Assembly: GCA_030692905.1 (NCBI GenBank)
Contig: JAUYBT010000168.1
Coordinates: 1-36,793 of the forward strand
Direction of reading: 5' to 3'
Source: Bacteroidales bacterium
GTDB lineage: Bacteria; Bacteroidota; Bacteroidia; Bacteroidales; VadinHA17
Length of the DNA: 36,793 nt
Positions 7,153 through 16,072 of this stretch are shown piece after piece. The position numbers and the translations under genes were made by a program. The notes beneath the pieces were generated by a model, which saw only the letters and a list, made by a program, of their open reading frames with translations, did not search any database and was not told the origin of the DNA. Numbering within the stretch: position 1 is the first letter of the stretch; each line of letters opens with the position of its first letter.

Positions 7153-9615
7153 TTATTCCCTGAAAAAGACTCTTTTCACCCGCCCGGGAATTGAGGTAAG
7201 TATCTCATATGGAATAGTCTGACATTTTATCGCTATTTCATCGATTGTAATGTTTTCACCGAAAATCTCAGCTTCATCACCGGTATTTGCATTTAATCCG
7301 GTAATATCTGCCATACACATATCCATACATATATTTCCTATCAGAGGTACTCTTACACCTTTAATATACAGGTTCCCGTTTCTGTTCCCCAGTTTCCTGT
7401 TCAGACCGTCAGCGTAACCAACGGGTAATATTGCAATAATTCTTTCATAGTCTGACGCATCAGCACAGCCATATCCTACAGGCTCGCCAGCCAATATTCT
7501 CTTAACCTGTGATATCCTGGTTTTAAAGCGCCCCGCTGTTCTCAGTTTCAGACCGTCAAAATGGCCGACACCATACATCCCAATACCTGGCCGTACCATT
7601 TCAAATTGATATTGAGGAAAACGTGTAATGCCTGAAGAATTAAGGATATGACGGAGAAAAGTATATCCGGTTGCTTCATGAATCTGAGTAACTGCTTTAA
7701 GAAAAACCGCTACCTGCCGGTGACTAAAATGATCCAGTGCCGGATCTTCACTGGCTGCAAGATGTGAGAAGACTGAAATAATTTTGATACACTCTGTGGT
7801 TTTGATTCTTTCGCCCAGTGACCCGACATCCTCAGGCATGAAACCAAGCCTGTGCATGCCGGAATCAATCTTAATATGAACAGGATAGTTAATCAGACCA
7901 TGTTTTGAAGCAACTTCGGTAAATTTTTCAAATGACGAAAAACTAAATATTTCAGGTTCAAGATTATATTTTATTATTAATTCCGATGCGGAAGGATCCG
8001 GATTCATAACCATTATTGGCAAAGTCACACCTGCGGTTCTCAATTCAACACCTTCATCTGCATAGGCAACGGCAAGATAACTGACCCGGTGGTACTCAAG
8101 TAACGCTGCGATCTCTGCAGGCCCTGCCCCATAAGCAAATGCCTTAACCATTGCCATTATCCGTGTCCCGGGATTCAGATGTCTGCGGAACTCATTCAGA
8201 TTGTGGGAAATAGCATCCAGATTAATCTCAAGGACAGTCTGATGAATCTGCTGTTCAAGCAGTTTACCTATTTTCTCAAACTCGTAGATCCTTGCCCCTT
8301 TCAGAAGAATTATCTCATTTCTGAAGTCACCCCCGTTAAAACAATGGACAAACTCATCAGTTGAATAGAAAAATCGCGCATTGTTTTCAAATAATGAACT
8401 GTTTCTGATAAGAGCTTCCCCTATTCCAATAAATTTATCGATCCCGGTTTTCTGCACCAATCCCGCGACTTCACCATACAGCTCCTCTTCGTCTCTTCCA
8501 CTCTGGACAAAATCGGAAAGGATTAAAGTAGTTTTCCTGCTGTTTTGCTGCTTCAGGTATTCAATGGCCATTCCCAGCGACCCGGGATCTGAGTTATAGT
8601 AATCCTCAATAAGCTGACAATTGTTAATGCCACTCTTCATCTCCATTCTCATTGCCACTGAGACAAGCCCGGCGAGCCCTCTTCCGACAATATCTGCTGT
8701 TGTTCCCATTGCCAGGCAAACAGCAGCCACTGTAACAGCATTCTCAATCGAAGCCCTGTCGCTAAAAGGAATTTCGAAACCATTTGTTTTCCCGTTAAAG
8801 CTCATTTGAATTCCGGTATGGCCTCCGGGTAAAGAGCTCTTTTTAACAAGAATCTTAGCTCCGGTATTTTCGAACGACCAGTCTATCAACCTTTTCAATT
8901 TGAAGTTTTTGTTATTCAGAACCAGTTGCTGAACAAGCTTATGATCGCTGCAATATATTATTAAAGAGGCATTTATAAAAAGATTGAGCTTTTCTGCTGC
9001 CTTTGTCTCATTATCAGGAAAATTCTCTCGGTGGGCATCTCCAATATTTGTCATTACACCAATATCCGGATCAATAACTTTCTGCAGCTTATCCATCTCA
9101 CCGGGTAATGAGATGCCTGCTTCAAATATCCCAAGCTTATATTTCTCATCCAGTTTCCAGACAGAAAGAGGCACTCCTATCTGAGAGTTGTAACTTTTCG
9201 GGCTTCTGATAACAGATGTAGTCAGGCCAAGAATATCTGCGAGCCATTCCTTAACAACAGTTTTTCCCGCACTTCCGGTGACTGCTATTACAGGCGATTT
9301 GAAGGCTTTTCGCTTATAAGAAGCCAGAAGCTGAAGAGCCTCAACCGTGTTTTTAGTTATTATAAAAGCTGCACCGGAGTATCTTTCCGGTTCGTCAGGA
9401 AGCCTTTCAACCACGAAGATCCTGATCCCTGTCTGGTAAAGATTTTTAATAAACTGATGACCATCGTGATTTTTCCCGCTTATGGCAATAAAAACGAGTC
9501 CTTCCGTATAACTTAACTGACGGCTGTCGGTAACAATTTCCGTAACCAGAAGGTCTGATGGACCGATCAGTTTACCGTTTATGATTTCAGCAATATCTGA
9601 TGAGACAATCTTCAC
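7153..9615 (-). CDS. Bifunctional MurF ligase / alanine racemase
   Basis: The 820-residue protein joins two peptidoglycan-precursor enzymes. The first 450 residues are a MurF-like Mur ligase that adds D-Ala-D-Ala to the UDP-muramyl tripeptide; AVTGSAGKTVVKEWL carries the ATP-binding GKT and EDYYNSDPGS is typical of MurF. The rest is a PLP-dependent alanine racemase, with the cofactor Lys in MAMVKAFAYGAG and the conserved EPVGYGCAD, ILPVGYADGLNRK and GNICMDM blocks. This fusion is a known Bacteroidota arrangement. It couples D-alanine supply to its use, and ddl at 31214 supplies the dipeptide. The start is GTG at 9615, three bases after the tdk stop, so tdk and this gene are one operon. No other plausible start lies nearer the MurF N-terminus. 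Confidence 0.95.
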   Translation of the reverse strand: MKIVSSDIAEIINGKLIGPSDLLVTEIVTDSRQLSYTEGLVFIAISGKNHDGHQFIKNLYQTGIRIFVVERLPDEPERYSGAAFIITKNTVEALQLLASYKRKAFKSPVIAVTGSAGKTVVKEWLADILGLTTSVIRSPKSYNSQIGVPLSVWKLDEKYKLGIFEAGISLPGEMDKLQKVIDPDIGVMTNIGDAHRENFPDNETKAAEKLNLFINASLIIYCSDHKLVQQLVLNNKNFKLKRLIDWSFENTGAKILVKKSSLPGGHTGIQMSFNGKTNGFEIPFSDRASIENAVTVAAVCLAMGTTADIVGRGLAGLVSVAMRMEMKSGINNCQLIEDYYNSDPGSLGMAIEYLKQQNSRKTTLILSDFVQSGRDEEELYGEVAGLVQKTGIDKFIGIGEALIRNSSLFENNARFFYSTDEFVHCFNGGDFRNEIILLKGARIYEFEKIGKLLEQQIHQTVLEINLDAISHNLNEFRRHLNPGTRIMAMVKAFAYGAGPAEIAALLEYHRVSYLAVAYADEGVELRTAGVTLPIMVMNPDPSASELIIKYNLEPEIFSFSSFEKFTEVASKHGLINYPVHIKIDSGMHRLGFMPEDVGSLGERIKTTECIKIISVFSHLAASEDPALDHFSHRQVAVFLKAVTQIHEATGYTFLRHILNSSGITRFPQYQFEMVRPGIGMYGVGHFDGLKLRTAGRFKTRISQVKRILAGEPVGYGCADASDYERIIAILPVGYADGLNRKLGNRNGNLYIKGVRVPLIGNICMDMCMADITGLNANTGDEAEIFGENITIDEIAIKCQTIPYEILTSIPGRVKRVFFRE

Positions 9616-9618
9616 CTG

Positions 9619-10200
9619 TCACTTATTTAAAGCTGCATTATAGCAATTCCTGCAAAGAGGCTCATAAAGATTTTTTTCACCCAGAAGAACAACCTGTGCT
9701 TCTTCCGATTTTCTGAATGAATACTGAGCCAGGTTGCCGCACCGCATACATATTGCGTGAACCTTTGTAACATATTCAGCAATAGCAAGTAGCGCAGGCA
9801 TCGGGCCAAAAGGTTTACCCATGAAATCCATATCGAGGCCGGCTATCAGAACCCTTATACCATCATCGGCAAGCTTATTACAAACTTCAACTATAGAGTT
9901 GTCAAAAAACTGCGCTTCATCAATACCTGCAACATCTACATCCCCGGCCAGCAATAATATCGCTGAAGGATTGTCGACAGGAGTTGAAATAATTGATTTG
10001 TCGTCGTGTGAAACAACCCTGGTTTCAGAATATCGCTTATCCAGCGAGGGTTTGAAGATTTCAACTTTCAGTCCTGCAAACTGAGCTCTCCTGAGCCTTC
10101 TGATCAACTCTTCCGTTTTTCCTGAAAACATAGAACCAGTTATGACCTCAATTGATCCCCGCTTACCGGTCGCCCTTGTTGAATTTTCAAGAAAGTCCAT
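9619..10200 (-). CDS. tdk: Thymidine kinase (type II)
   Basis: Phosphorylates thymidine (and deoxyuridine) with ATP in the pyrimidine salvage pathway, in the cytoplasm. The 193-residue sequence has the P-loop [12 protein letters not shown] near residues 21-32, the DEAQFFD Walker B/catalytic region, and a zinc-lasso made of CMRCG and CRNCY pairs near the C-terminus. Length matches bacterial TK1-like enzymes. The first 15 residues ([13 protein letters not shown]) are a short extension before the core. It is the first gene of a two-gene operon, with the MurF-racemase GTG three bases after its stop, which suggests coupled translation. The pairing of nucleotide salvage with wall synthesis probably reflects shared growth-linked expression, an inference. 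Confidence 0.95.
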   Translation of the reverse strand: MDFLENSTRATGKRGSIEVITGSMFSGKTEELIRRLRRAQFAGLKVEIFKPSLDKRYSETRVVSHDDKSIISTPVDNPSAILLLAGDVDVAGIDEAQFFDNSIVEVCNKLADDGIRVLIAGLDMDFMGKPFGPMPALLAIAEYVTKVHAICMRCGNLAQYSFRKSEEAQVVLLGEKNLYEPLCRNCYNAALNK

Positions 10201-10270
10201 CCTGCAATCAATGTCTGTTGTTATAGCGCAAATTGTAGTTTTATTCCGTGATGACTTGTGGAATAATCGT

Positions 10271-10278
10271 TACTTTTG
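10271..10278 (+). promoter_or_regulatory. Candidate -7 element upstream of the 10320 gene
   Basis: TACTTTTG matches TAnnTTTG 41 bases before the ATG at 10320, giving a leader of about 35 bases. The -33 element is not clear. Confidence 0.45.
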
Positions 10279-10319
10279 CAAAATAAGGAAAATGGTTTGT
10301 TAAATTAACATCAAAATGT

Positions 10320-10907
10320 ATGGATTTCAATGCAACCATTGATTTAATTATTAAAGATCTCGATGAAGCGCGCGAAATTATTGATGATCTGAAAAAATAC
10401 CCCGGAGTTCCGGTACTGCAGGTTGAGCTTGCAAAGTCAAAATGCAAGAGTGCCGGAGAGGTTATTGCTCTTCTCAAAAGTCTGAGAGACAATATGCCTG
10501 TTTTAATCACTCCCCCACCGGTTGAAAAAAAGGAGGAATCGAAAAAAAAACCGGAAAAAGCATCCGAATCCGCTATAATTGCTGATAAATTCAGTTATCT
10601 GTCGAACAGGTTCAATGAACAGTTAGGAAGCATGAAGAGCGATGAGGATATATCGGATATCCTGAAGACCAAGCCATTAACCAATCTATCGGAAGCTATA
10701 GGTGTGAATGACAAATTCCAGTTCATAAGGGAGATTTTCGATGGTAATAAAGATGCATACATCCAGGCAATATCACGCCTTGACCATGCTGAAAGTCTTA
10801 AAGATGCCAGGGCTGTTATTATGAGCTATACTGGCGATAGCAATGAAAATGAGGCGGTTAAACAGCTACTCGATCTGGTAAAACGCAAACTTCCTTCAAA
10901 TGAGTAA
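10320..10907 (+). CDS. Conserved-looking protein of unknown function (195 aa), coupled to rsmI
   Basis: I do not recognise a named family. The product is soluble with no signal peptide or membrane segment. Residues 1-60 look helical (IDLIIKDLDEAREIIDDL). Residues 65-88 are a Lys/Glu-rich linker (KKEESKKKPEK). A C-terminal domain (about 90-195) contains LSEAIGVNDKFQFIREIFDG and a Leu-rich end. The C-terminal pattern, an N-D-[RK]-F core followed by a helix with Phe-Asn/Asp-Gly, recalls a widespread uncharacterised Bacteroidota protein type, from memory only. It has a promoter candidate upstream, and its last 8 bases overlap the rsmI ATG, so the two are probably translationally coupled. A ribosome- or translation-linked role is only an inference from that context. 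Confidence 0.8.
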   Translation: MDFNATIDLIIKDLDEAREIIDDLKKYPGVPVLQVELAKSKCKSAGEVIALLKSLRDNMPVLITPPPVEKKEESKKKPEKASESAIIADKFSYLSNRFNEQLGSMKSDEDISDILKTKPLTNLSEAIGVNDKFQFIREIFDGNKDAYIQAISRLDHAESLKDARAVIMSYTGDSNENEAVKQLLDLVKRKLPSNE

Positions 10908-11571
10908 ACTCTTTCTGGTTCCTACTCCTATCGGTAATCTCAAGGATATTACCTTCAGGGCTTTAGAGATTCTCAGTAGTGTGGAACTTATCCTTGCCGA
11001 AGATACGCGCCAGGCGAAGAAATTACTGAATCATTATAATATTAAAACCCCTCTTCAGTCACATCACATGTTTAATGAACATAAAAGTGTTGAATCGGTC
11101 TGTTCAAAGATTTTATCAGGACAGACCATCGCACTTATCTCCGATGCCGGCACCCCGGGCATTTCCGATCCGGGATTTTTACTGGTAAGAACATGCGTTG
11201 AAAAAGATATCCCGGTAGAGACCCTTCCCGGACCAACTGCACTGATACCGGCACTGGTAAATTCCGGGCTTCCCTGTGACAGGTTTTGTTTTGAGGGGTT
11301 CCTCCCTCCCAAAAAAGGAAGAAATAAGAGAATGACAGGATTAACTGATGAAACAAGAACTATGGTTTTTTATGAATCACCCTACCGTCTTGTAAAAACA
11401 CTTAATGAATTAGCCATCCATTTTGGTCCCGATCGTGAAGCCTGTGTTTCGAGGGAGATAAGTAAGTTGTTTGAGGAGAATATCCGGGGGACTTTATCGT
11501 TTCTATCAGAGCATTACACGAACAAAGCTCCAAAAGGAGAGATAGTTATAATAGTTGCAGGAAGAAAGTAA
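10900..11571 (+). CDS. rsmI: 16S rRNA (cytidine-1402-2'-O)-methyltransferase
   Basis: Methylates the 2'-O of C1402 in the decoding centre of 16S rRNA using S-adenosylmethionine. The 223-residue sequence carries the family landmarks in order: LVPTPIGNLKDITFRALEIL at the N-terminus, AEDTRQAKKLL, SDAGTPGISDPGF, and ETLPGPTALIPAL, followed by FEGFLPPKKGRNKR. The length is somewhat shorter than the ~280-residue E. coli enzyme, as in many Bacteroidota, mainly because the C-terminal tail is short. The ATG at 10900 overlaps the end of the preceding gene by 8 bases and is supported by the motif that starts at residue 5. No terminator is seen before the next gene, which starts 43 bases later. Confidence 0.95.
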   Translation: MSKLFLVPTPIGNLKDITFRALEILSSVELILAEDTRQAKKLLNHYNIKTPLQSHHMFNEHKSVESVCSKILSGQTIALISDAGTPGISDPGFLLVRTCVEKDIPVETLPGPTALIPALVNSGLPCDRFCFEGFLPPKKGRNKRMTGLTDETRTMVFYESPYRLVKTLNELAIHFGPDREACVSREISKLFEENIRGTLSFLSEHYTNKAPKGEIVIIVAGRK

Positions 11572-11614
11572 CTTTTTATCACTATTTTCGTTTTACTCTA
11601 AATAGTATTCAAAA

Positions 11615-14332
11615 ATGAAACTTATTATCCGGATAGTACTGTTCATTCTTATTTCAACTCCCCTATCACAGGCACAAATACTTAAAGGAAAGATCACAAA
11701 CCAATCAGGTGATCCCATTCAGTATTCAACAGTTTACATTCAGGAACTTAAACAGGGAACTACTTCCAATACAAAAGGAGATTATGAAATCCGGCTTCCC
11801 GCCGGTAAATACAATGTCATTTACCAGAGTCTTGGCTTTGAGCCTGTATTTGTTAACATTACACTATCAGACAAAACAATAACAAAAGATGTTAACCTGC
11901 CAGTTCAGTATTATGAGATACCTGAAGTTATAATTACGGCTTCCGGTGAAGACCCTGCATATATTATCATGCGGAAAATTATTGGTCTGGCCCCTTATTA
12001 CCTGAATAATGTAAGCTATTATAAAGCAGGAGTTTACCTTAAGGGAAATCTTTTAATCAACAGGATCCCGAAGCTTTTGCAAAAATCTATGAAGATTGAA
12101 ACCTCTCACAACTCTACTACTATTTCTGCCGGTGGAAAACCTGCAAGTGACAAAAGAACATTAAAAGCCGGCGACTCCTTTCTGATGGAATCATTTAATG
12201 AAATTGAATTTACCGCTCCTGACAAATATGTTCAGAAGGTAATTTCTTATAATAGTACCTTCCCTTCAGATGGGGATAATATTTCTCCAATGGATTATAT
12301 TCAGGCAAGTTTTTATGCACCTGTTTTGGCTGAAATGGCAATTTCACCGCTATCACCACAGGCATTTTCACATTACAAATTCAAATATCTTGGAGCATCT
12401 TTGCAAGGGAATTTCACTATTAATAAGATTGAAGTTATCCCTAAACGAAAAAGTCAGCAAGTCTTCTACGGTACCATATATATCATTGAAGATCTTTGGT
12501 GCCTTCACAGTGTTGATCTTGTAAACGACAATATTGCAGGAAAGGTCAGGATCCAGCAACTTTATATCCCGGTGCAGGATGATATTTGGATGCCGGTAAG
12601 TCATAAGTTTGATTTCAATGTCGAATTTTTTGGTTTTAAAGCAGATGTCGGTTATGTTGGCTCTGTAAAATATATTGATGTTAAACCTAATCTGGCACTT
12701 CAGAAACCAAAAACCATATCCACTGATTACACAGGCAGATCCGGAAGGGTTGAAAATACTACCGACACTGTTGTTACAAAGGCAAAACAACAGATTGATA
12801 AAATTCTTGAAAAGGATGAATTATCGAACCGCGATATGATAAGGATTGCCAGGCTCATGGAAAAAGAATCAGAAAAAACTTTGCCTGACAGTACAAGGAA
12901 GAATCTCGAGATAAAGGATAAAACCACCCATATAATTGAAAAAGATGCTGCTAAAAAAGACAGTGCCTATTGGGCTGAGATACGCCCGATCCCTCTTTCA
13001 GACATTGAGATACATACTTTAAAGATAAGTGATAGTACAAAGACCGTTTTGTCCATGAAAGAGCTAAAAAACGACACAATCTCTTCAGAAGGTAAAAAGG
13101 GGGGAAATAAATTCCTAAAAACAGTGCGGCAGATCGGAATGGGGCATACATGGTCCGACACAACCGGATTTAGTTTTACCCATGGGGGTCTGATTGATAT
13201 AAAAAACCTGAGCTTTAATACAGTCGATGGTTTTATTTACGGATTAGATTTCCGCTTTTCAAAATCATGGAAAAACAGTAAGTCCCTCTCAATTTTTCCC
13301 GATATCCGGTATGCGTTCAGCAGAGAACAATTAATGTGGAGGGTCAATGCAAATTACAAGTTTAATGGGCTGAAGCAGAGGCAATTATTCGTAAGGACAG
13401 GTATTACAAGTAAAGACATAAGCAACGGAGGAAGTATCAATACATTATTGAATTCTGAGGCTACCCTGTTTCTGAAAAAAAACTACCTAAAACTTTATGA
13501 ATCAAGATACCTTACTTTTGGTTACATAAGTGAGATCGTAAATGGATTGACTCTGGAATTGAGCACCAGTTATGAAGACCGGAGAGTACTTGAAAATACA
13601 ACAGATTTTTCGTTTATTAAATCTTCGAAAGTATATTCTGATAATATCCCTGTCAACAATTATCTGGCTCCGGGTTCCAATCCGATTAATGTACTACGCG
13701 ATCAGAGACATGCTGACTTTGTGACAAAAGTCACATATACTCCTTTCCAGAGGTACAGGATAAATAAGGGAAACAAGATCCCGAGGGGATCTGACTGGCC
13801 GACTTTCAATCTGACCTGGCAACATGGAATTAATGAGTTCAGTGAAATGACAGACAGGTTTAAACATTACGACATGCTGAAGGCCGAAGCATTCAAAAGC
13901 AAGAGTATAGGAGCATTCAGCAATTTCAGATGGCGAGTCAGGGCAGGGGGATTTCTTGATAACAGAAGTTTAACATTCTATGACTTCTTCCATTTCAACT
14001 CTCAACCATTACCGTTTCTTCTTGATAACTACCAGGATGCGTTCATGATACCCGCATATTATTCCCTTAGCACACCCGAAATTTTTGGTGAAGTCCATCT
14101 GAAATATACTACCCCTTATTTACTTATAAAACTTCTTCCCGGATTAAGCAACACCCTGATGCGTGAAAATATAAGTCTTTCATATCTGGGTTCACGCTAC
14201 CATAAAAACTACACTGAAATAGGGTACAGCATCAGTGAAATTCTCCTCCTGGGAGAGTTAGGAATCTATGTCGGGTTTGAGGATATAAAGTACAAGAGCG
14301 TTGGAGCCAAGCTTGTACTCAGGTTTAACTGA
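11615..14332 (+). CDS. DUF5686/carboxypeptidase-regulatory-like outer-membrane protein
   Basis: The 905-residue protein begins with a Sec signal peptide (about 1-20, cleavage before QILKG). A carboxypeptidase-D regulatory-like domain follows (about 22-105; GKITNQSGDPIQYSTVYI and SNTKGDYEIRLPAGKY), as at the N-terminus of SusC-like and related receptors. The rest resembles DUF5686: AYIIMRKIIGLAPYYLNN and LQGNFTINKIEVIPKRKS in the middle, a charged region near 385-440 and again near 480-500, and a C-terminal beta-barrel rich in alternating aromatic residues ending in KLVLRFN. It lacks a recognisable TonB plug, so I do not call it a SusC receptor. Such proteins are common in Bacteroidota with no fixed substrate. 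It lies 43 bases after rsmI and ends 5 bases before the convergent dnaB stop. Confidence 0.8.
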   Translation: MKLIIRIVLFILISTPLSQAQILKGKITNQSGDPIQYSTVYIQELKQGTTSNTKGDYEIRLPAGKYNVIYQSLGFEPVFVNITLSDKTITKDVNLPVQYYEIPEVIITASGEDPAYIIMRKIIGLAPYYLNNVSYYKAGVYLKGNLLINRIPKLLQKSMKIETSHNSTTISAGGKPASDKRTLKAGDSFLMESFNEIEFTAPDKYVQKVISYNSTFPSDGDNISPMDYIQASFYAPVLAEMAISPLSPQAFSHYKFKYLGASLQGNFTINKIEVIPKRKSQQVFYGTIYIIEDLWCLHSVDLVNDNIAGKVRIQQLYIPVQDDIWMPVSHKFDFNVEFFGFKADVGYVGSVKYIDVKPNLALQKPKTISTDYTGRSGRVENTTDTVVTKAKQQIDKILEKDELSNRDMIRIARLMEKESEKTLPDSTRKNLEIKDKTTHIIEKDAAKKDSAYWAEIRPIPLSDIEIHTLKISDSTKTVLSMKELKNDTISSEGKKGGNKFLKTVRQIGMGHTWSDTTGFSFTHGGLIDIKNLSFNTVDGFIYGLDFRFSKSWKNSKSLSIFPDIRYAFSREQLMWRVNANYKFNGLKQRQLFVRTGITSKDISNGGSINTLLNSEATLFLKKNYLKLYESRYLTFGYISEIVNGLTLELSTSYEDRRVLENTTDFSFIKSSKVYSDNIPVNNYLAPGSNPINVLRDQRHADFVTKVTYTPFQRYRINKGNKIPRGSDWPTFNLTWQHGINEFSEMTDRFKHYDMLKAEAFKSKSIGAFSNFRWRVRAGGFLDNRSLTFYDFFHFNSQPLPFLLDNYQDAFMIPAYYSLSTPEIFGEVHLKYTTPYLLIKLLPGLSNTLMRENISLSYLGSRYHKNYTEIGYSISEILLLGELGIYVGFEDIKYKSVGAKLVLRFN

Positions 14333-14337
14333 TTTTA

Positions 14338-15861
14338 TCATGCAAAGGGAGGCTCATCATGAATATCGGACTCTTTATCGAATCCGCCGCCCAGTTTCCT
14401 GAGGTTATCATGATTCATTTTAGAACCAAGGGTGATACTCTGGGAACCATCTCTGAAATCAGGATTGCCATCCATATCAAAATCATCAATATCCACAAAC
14501 TGAGCTTTTTCTTCACGGAATCTCAGTCTTACATCATTTACGGGACCGTTACGGTTTTTTGCAAGGATAATCTCAGCTATCCCTTTGGTTGAGGAACCAT
14601 CTTCGAAAGTTGGGATCCCGAATTTATCTTGTCGGTGAATAAACACTACCATATCGGCATCCTGCTCTATTGCTCCTGATTCACGAAGGTCGGAAAGAAG
14701 CGGACGTTTGGTACCACCTCTCATTTCAACCGATCGGTTAAGCTGGGAGAGAGCAAGTATTGGTACATTAAGCTCCTTGGCAATACTCTTAAGTGATCGT
14801 GAAATATTACTGACCTCCTGTTCGCGGCTGCCGGCATTTTCCGGACCAGACATAAGTTGAAGATAGTCAACAATGACTATATCGAGTTTACGCTGAGCCT
14901 TCAGACGCCGGCATTTTGCCCTGAGTTCAAATATTGAAATTGCCGGAGTATCATCAATAAATATCGGGGCCAGCACCAGCTTTTTAATCCTGGTATCAAG
15001 CTGCTTCCACTCCTCTTCTGAGAGGCGTCCGTTTTTGATCTTATCTCCGGGAATGTCGGTTTCAGCTATTATTAATCTGTTCACAAGCTGAATAGAAGAC
15101 ATCTCGCAAGAGAATATGGCCACATTTTTTCCGTGATCAATAGCCATGTTCCTTGCCATTGAAAGAGCAAATGCTGTTTTTCCCACAGAAGGACGGGCAG
15201 CGATTATAATCAGTTCTGATTTCTGCCAGCCGGAGGTAAGCCTGTCAAGTTTTGTGAAACCCGAAGGTGTTCCTACCAGTGCATCTTCTCTTTTCCCTGC
15301 CTCCTCAATTTCCCTTATTGCTTCCTTAATAACCACGTTGATAGGGGCAACTTCTCTCTTGATGTTTCCTTCAGCTATCTGGAAAAGAGCATTTTCTGAA
15401 TAATCAAGAAGCTCAGTTACATCATATGTGTCGTCAAAAGACCTGGTCTGTATTTCGGTTGATACTCTTATAAGTTCGCGCTGGATATACTTCTGTGCCA
15501 CTATTCTTGCATGGTAGTCGACATTTGCTGCTGAAACAACCTTAGAAGTCAGCTGGGTAAGGTAAACCGGGCCGCCAACACTGTCCAATTCATGATGTGC
15601 CCGAAGTTCTTCAGTAACTGTGTACAGGTCTACCGGATACTCCCTGGTTGAAAGGTCTGAGATAGCTTTAAATATCTTCTGGTGTGCCTCTCTGTAAAAA
15701 CTCTCTGGTTTAAGAATATCAAGAATGGTTATTACTGCTTCCTTTTCAAGCATAACTGCACCGAGAACAGCCTCTTCCATATCGTTTGCCTGTGGTGGTA
15801 CCTTACCAAAATCAGGCAGAATTGTAATAGTGGGCCTTGGGCTATTTCTTTGTTTTGCCAT
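14338..15861 (-). CDS. dnaB: Replicative DNA helicase DnaB
   Basis: Hexameric 5'-3' helicase that unwinds DNA at the replication fork and recruits primase. The 507 residues show the N-terminal primase-interaction domain (DMEEAVLGAVMLEKEAV, then SFYREAHQKIFKAI) and a RecA-like motor. The motor has Walker A ARPSVGKTAFALSMA, Walker B-like DIVIVDYLQLMSG, and the later LSQLNRSVEMR and DLRESGAIEQDADMV blocks. There is no intein or insertion; the C-terminal tail of about 40 residues is Asp/Gly-rich and variable. It is the only gene of its unit and diverges from ispE. Its start region carries two palindromes around a TAnnTTTG element, so regulated expression is possible. Confidence 0.97.
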   Translation of the reverse strand: MAKQRNSPRPTITILPDFGKVPPQANDMEEAVLGAVMLEKEAVITILDILKPESFYREAHQKIFKAISDLSTREYPVDLYTVTEELRAHHELDSVGGPVYLTQLTSKVVSAANVDYHARIVAQKYIQRELIRVSTEIQTRSFDDTYDVTELLDYSENALFQIAEGNIKREVAPINVVIKEAIREIEEAGKREDALVGTPSGFTKLDRLTSGWQKSELIIIAARPSVGKTAFALSMARNMAIDHGKNVAIFSCEMSSIQLVNRLIIAETDIPGDKIKNGRLSEEEWKQLDTRIKKLVLAPIFIDDTPAISIFELRAKCRRLKAQRKLDIVIVDYLQLMSGPENAGSREQEVSNISRSLKSIAKELNVPILALSQLNRSVEMRGGTKRPLLSDLRESGAIEQDADMVVFIHRQDKFGIPTFEDGSSTKGIAEIILAKNRNGPVNDVRLRFREEKAQFVDIDDFDMDGNPDFRDGSQSITLGSKMNHDNLRKLGGGFDKESDIHDEPPFA

Positions 15862-15907
15862 TAATATTATATTGTTGATTTATTGATACTTAGAGATGTA
15901 AAAATTT

Positions 15908-15921
15908 AATACCCGGGTATT
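15908..15921. promoter_or_regulatory. 14-bp perfect palindrome at the predicted dnaB start site
   Basis: AATACCCGGGTATT is its own reverse complement and stops matching at the next base on each side. It lies next to the minus-strand -7 element at 15924-15931, about where dnaB transcription should begin, so it may be an operator. Confidence 0.4.
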
Positions 15922-15923
15922 TT

Positions 15924-15931
15924 CAAAGGTA
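15924..15931 (-). promoter_or_regulatory. Candidate -7 promoter element of dnaB
   Basis: The minus strand reads TACCTTTG, an exact TAnnTTTG match, 62 bases before the dnaB ATG. Its -33 zone coincides with the inverted repeat at 15947-15970. Confidence 0.55.
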
Positions 15932-15946
15932 TGAATAACCATACTT

Positions 15947-15970
15947 AATAACTTAAAAGGTTAAGTTATT
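15947..15970. repeat. 10-bp perfect inverted repeat in the dnaB-ispE spacer
   Basis: AATAACTTAA (15947-15956) and TTAAGTTATT (15961-15970) pair perfectly around AAGG. No T-run follows on either strand in the right place, so an operator or small hairpin is more likely than a terminator. Confidence 0.6.
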
Positions 15971-16072
15971 GTTACAAACAAACAGATGTTAAAAACTTGT
16001 TGAAAAGCTAATAAACGGATCAATGACGACAAATTCAAAACCATGTGGTATTTTTACATCAAATAGAGGAAG

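Noticed and set aside
12368-12790. A minus-strand frame of 140 codons
   Set aside because: It is antisense to the DUF5686-like gene, which has a signal peptide, a regulatory-like domain and a barrel in the + frame.
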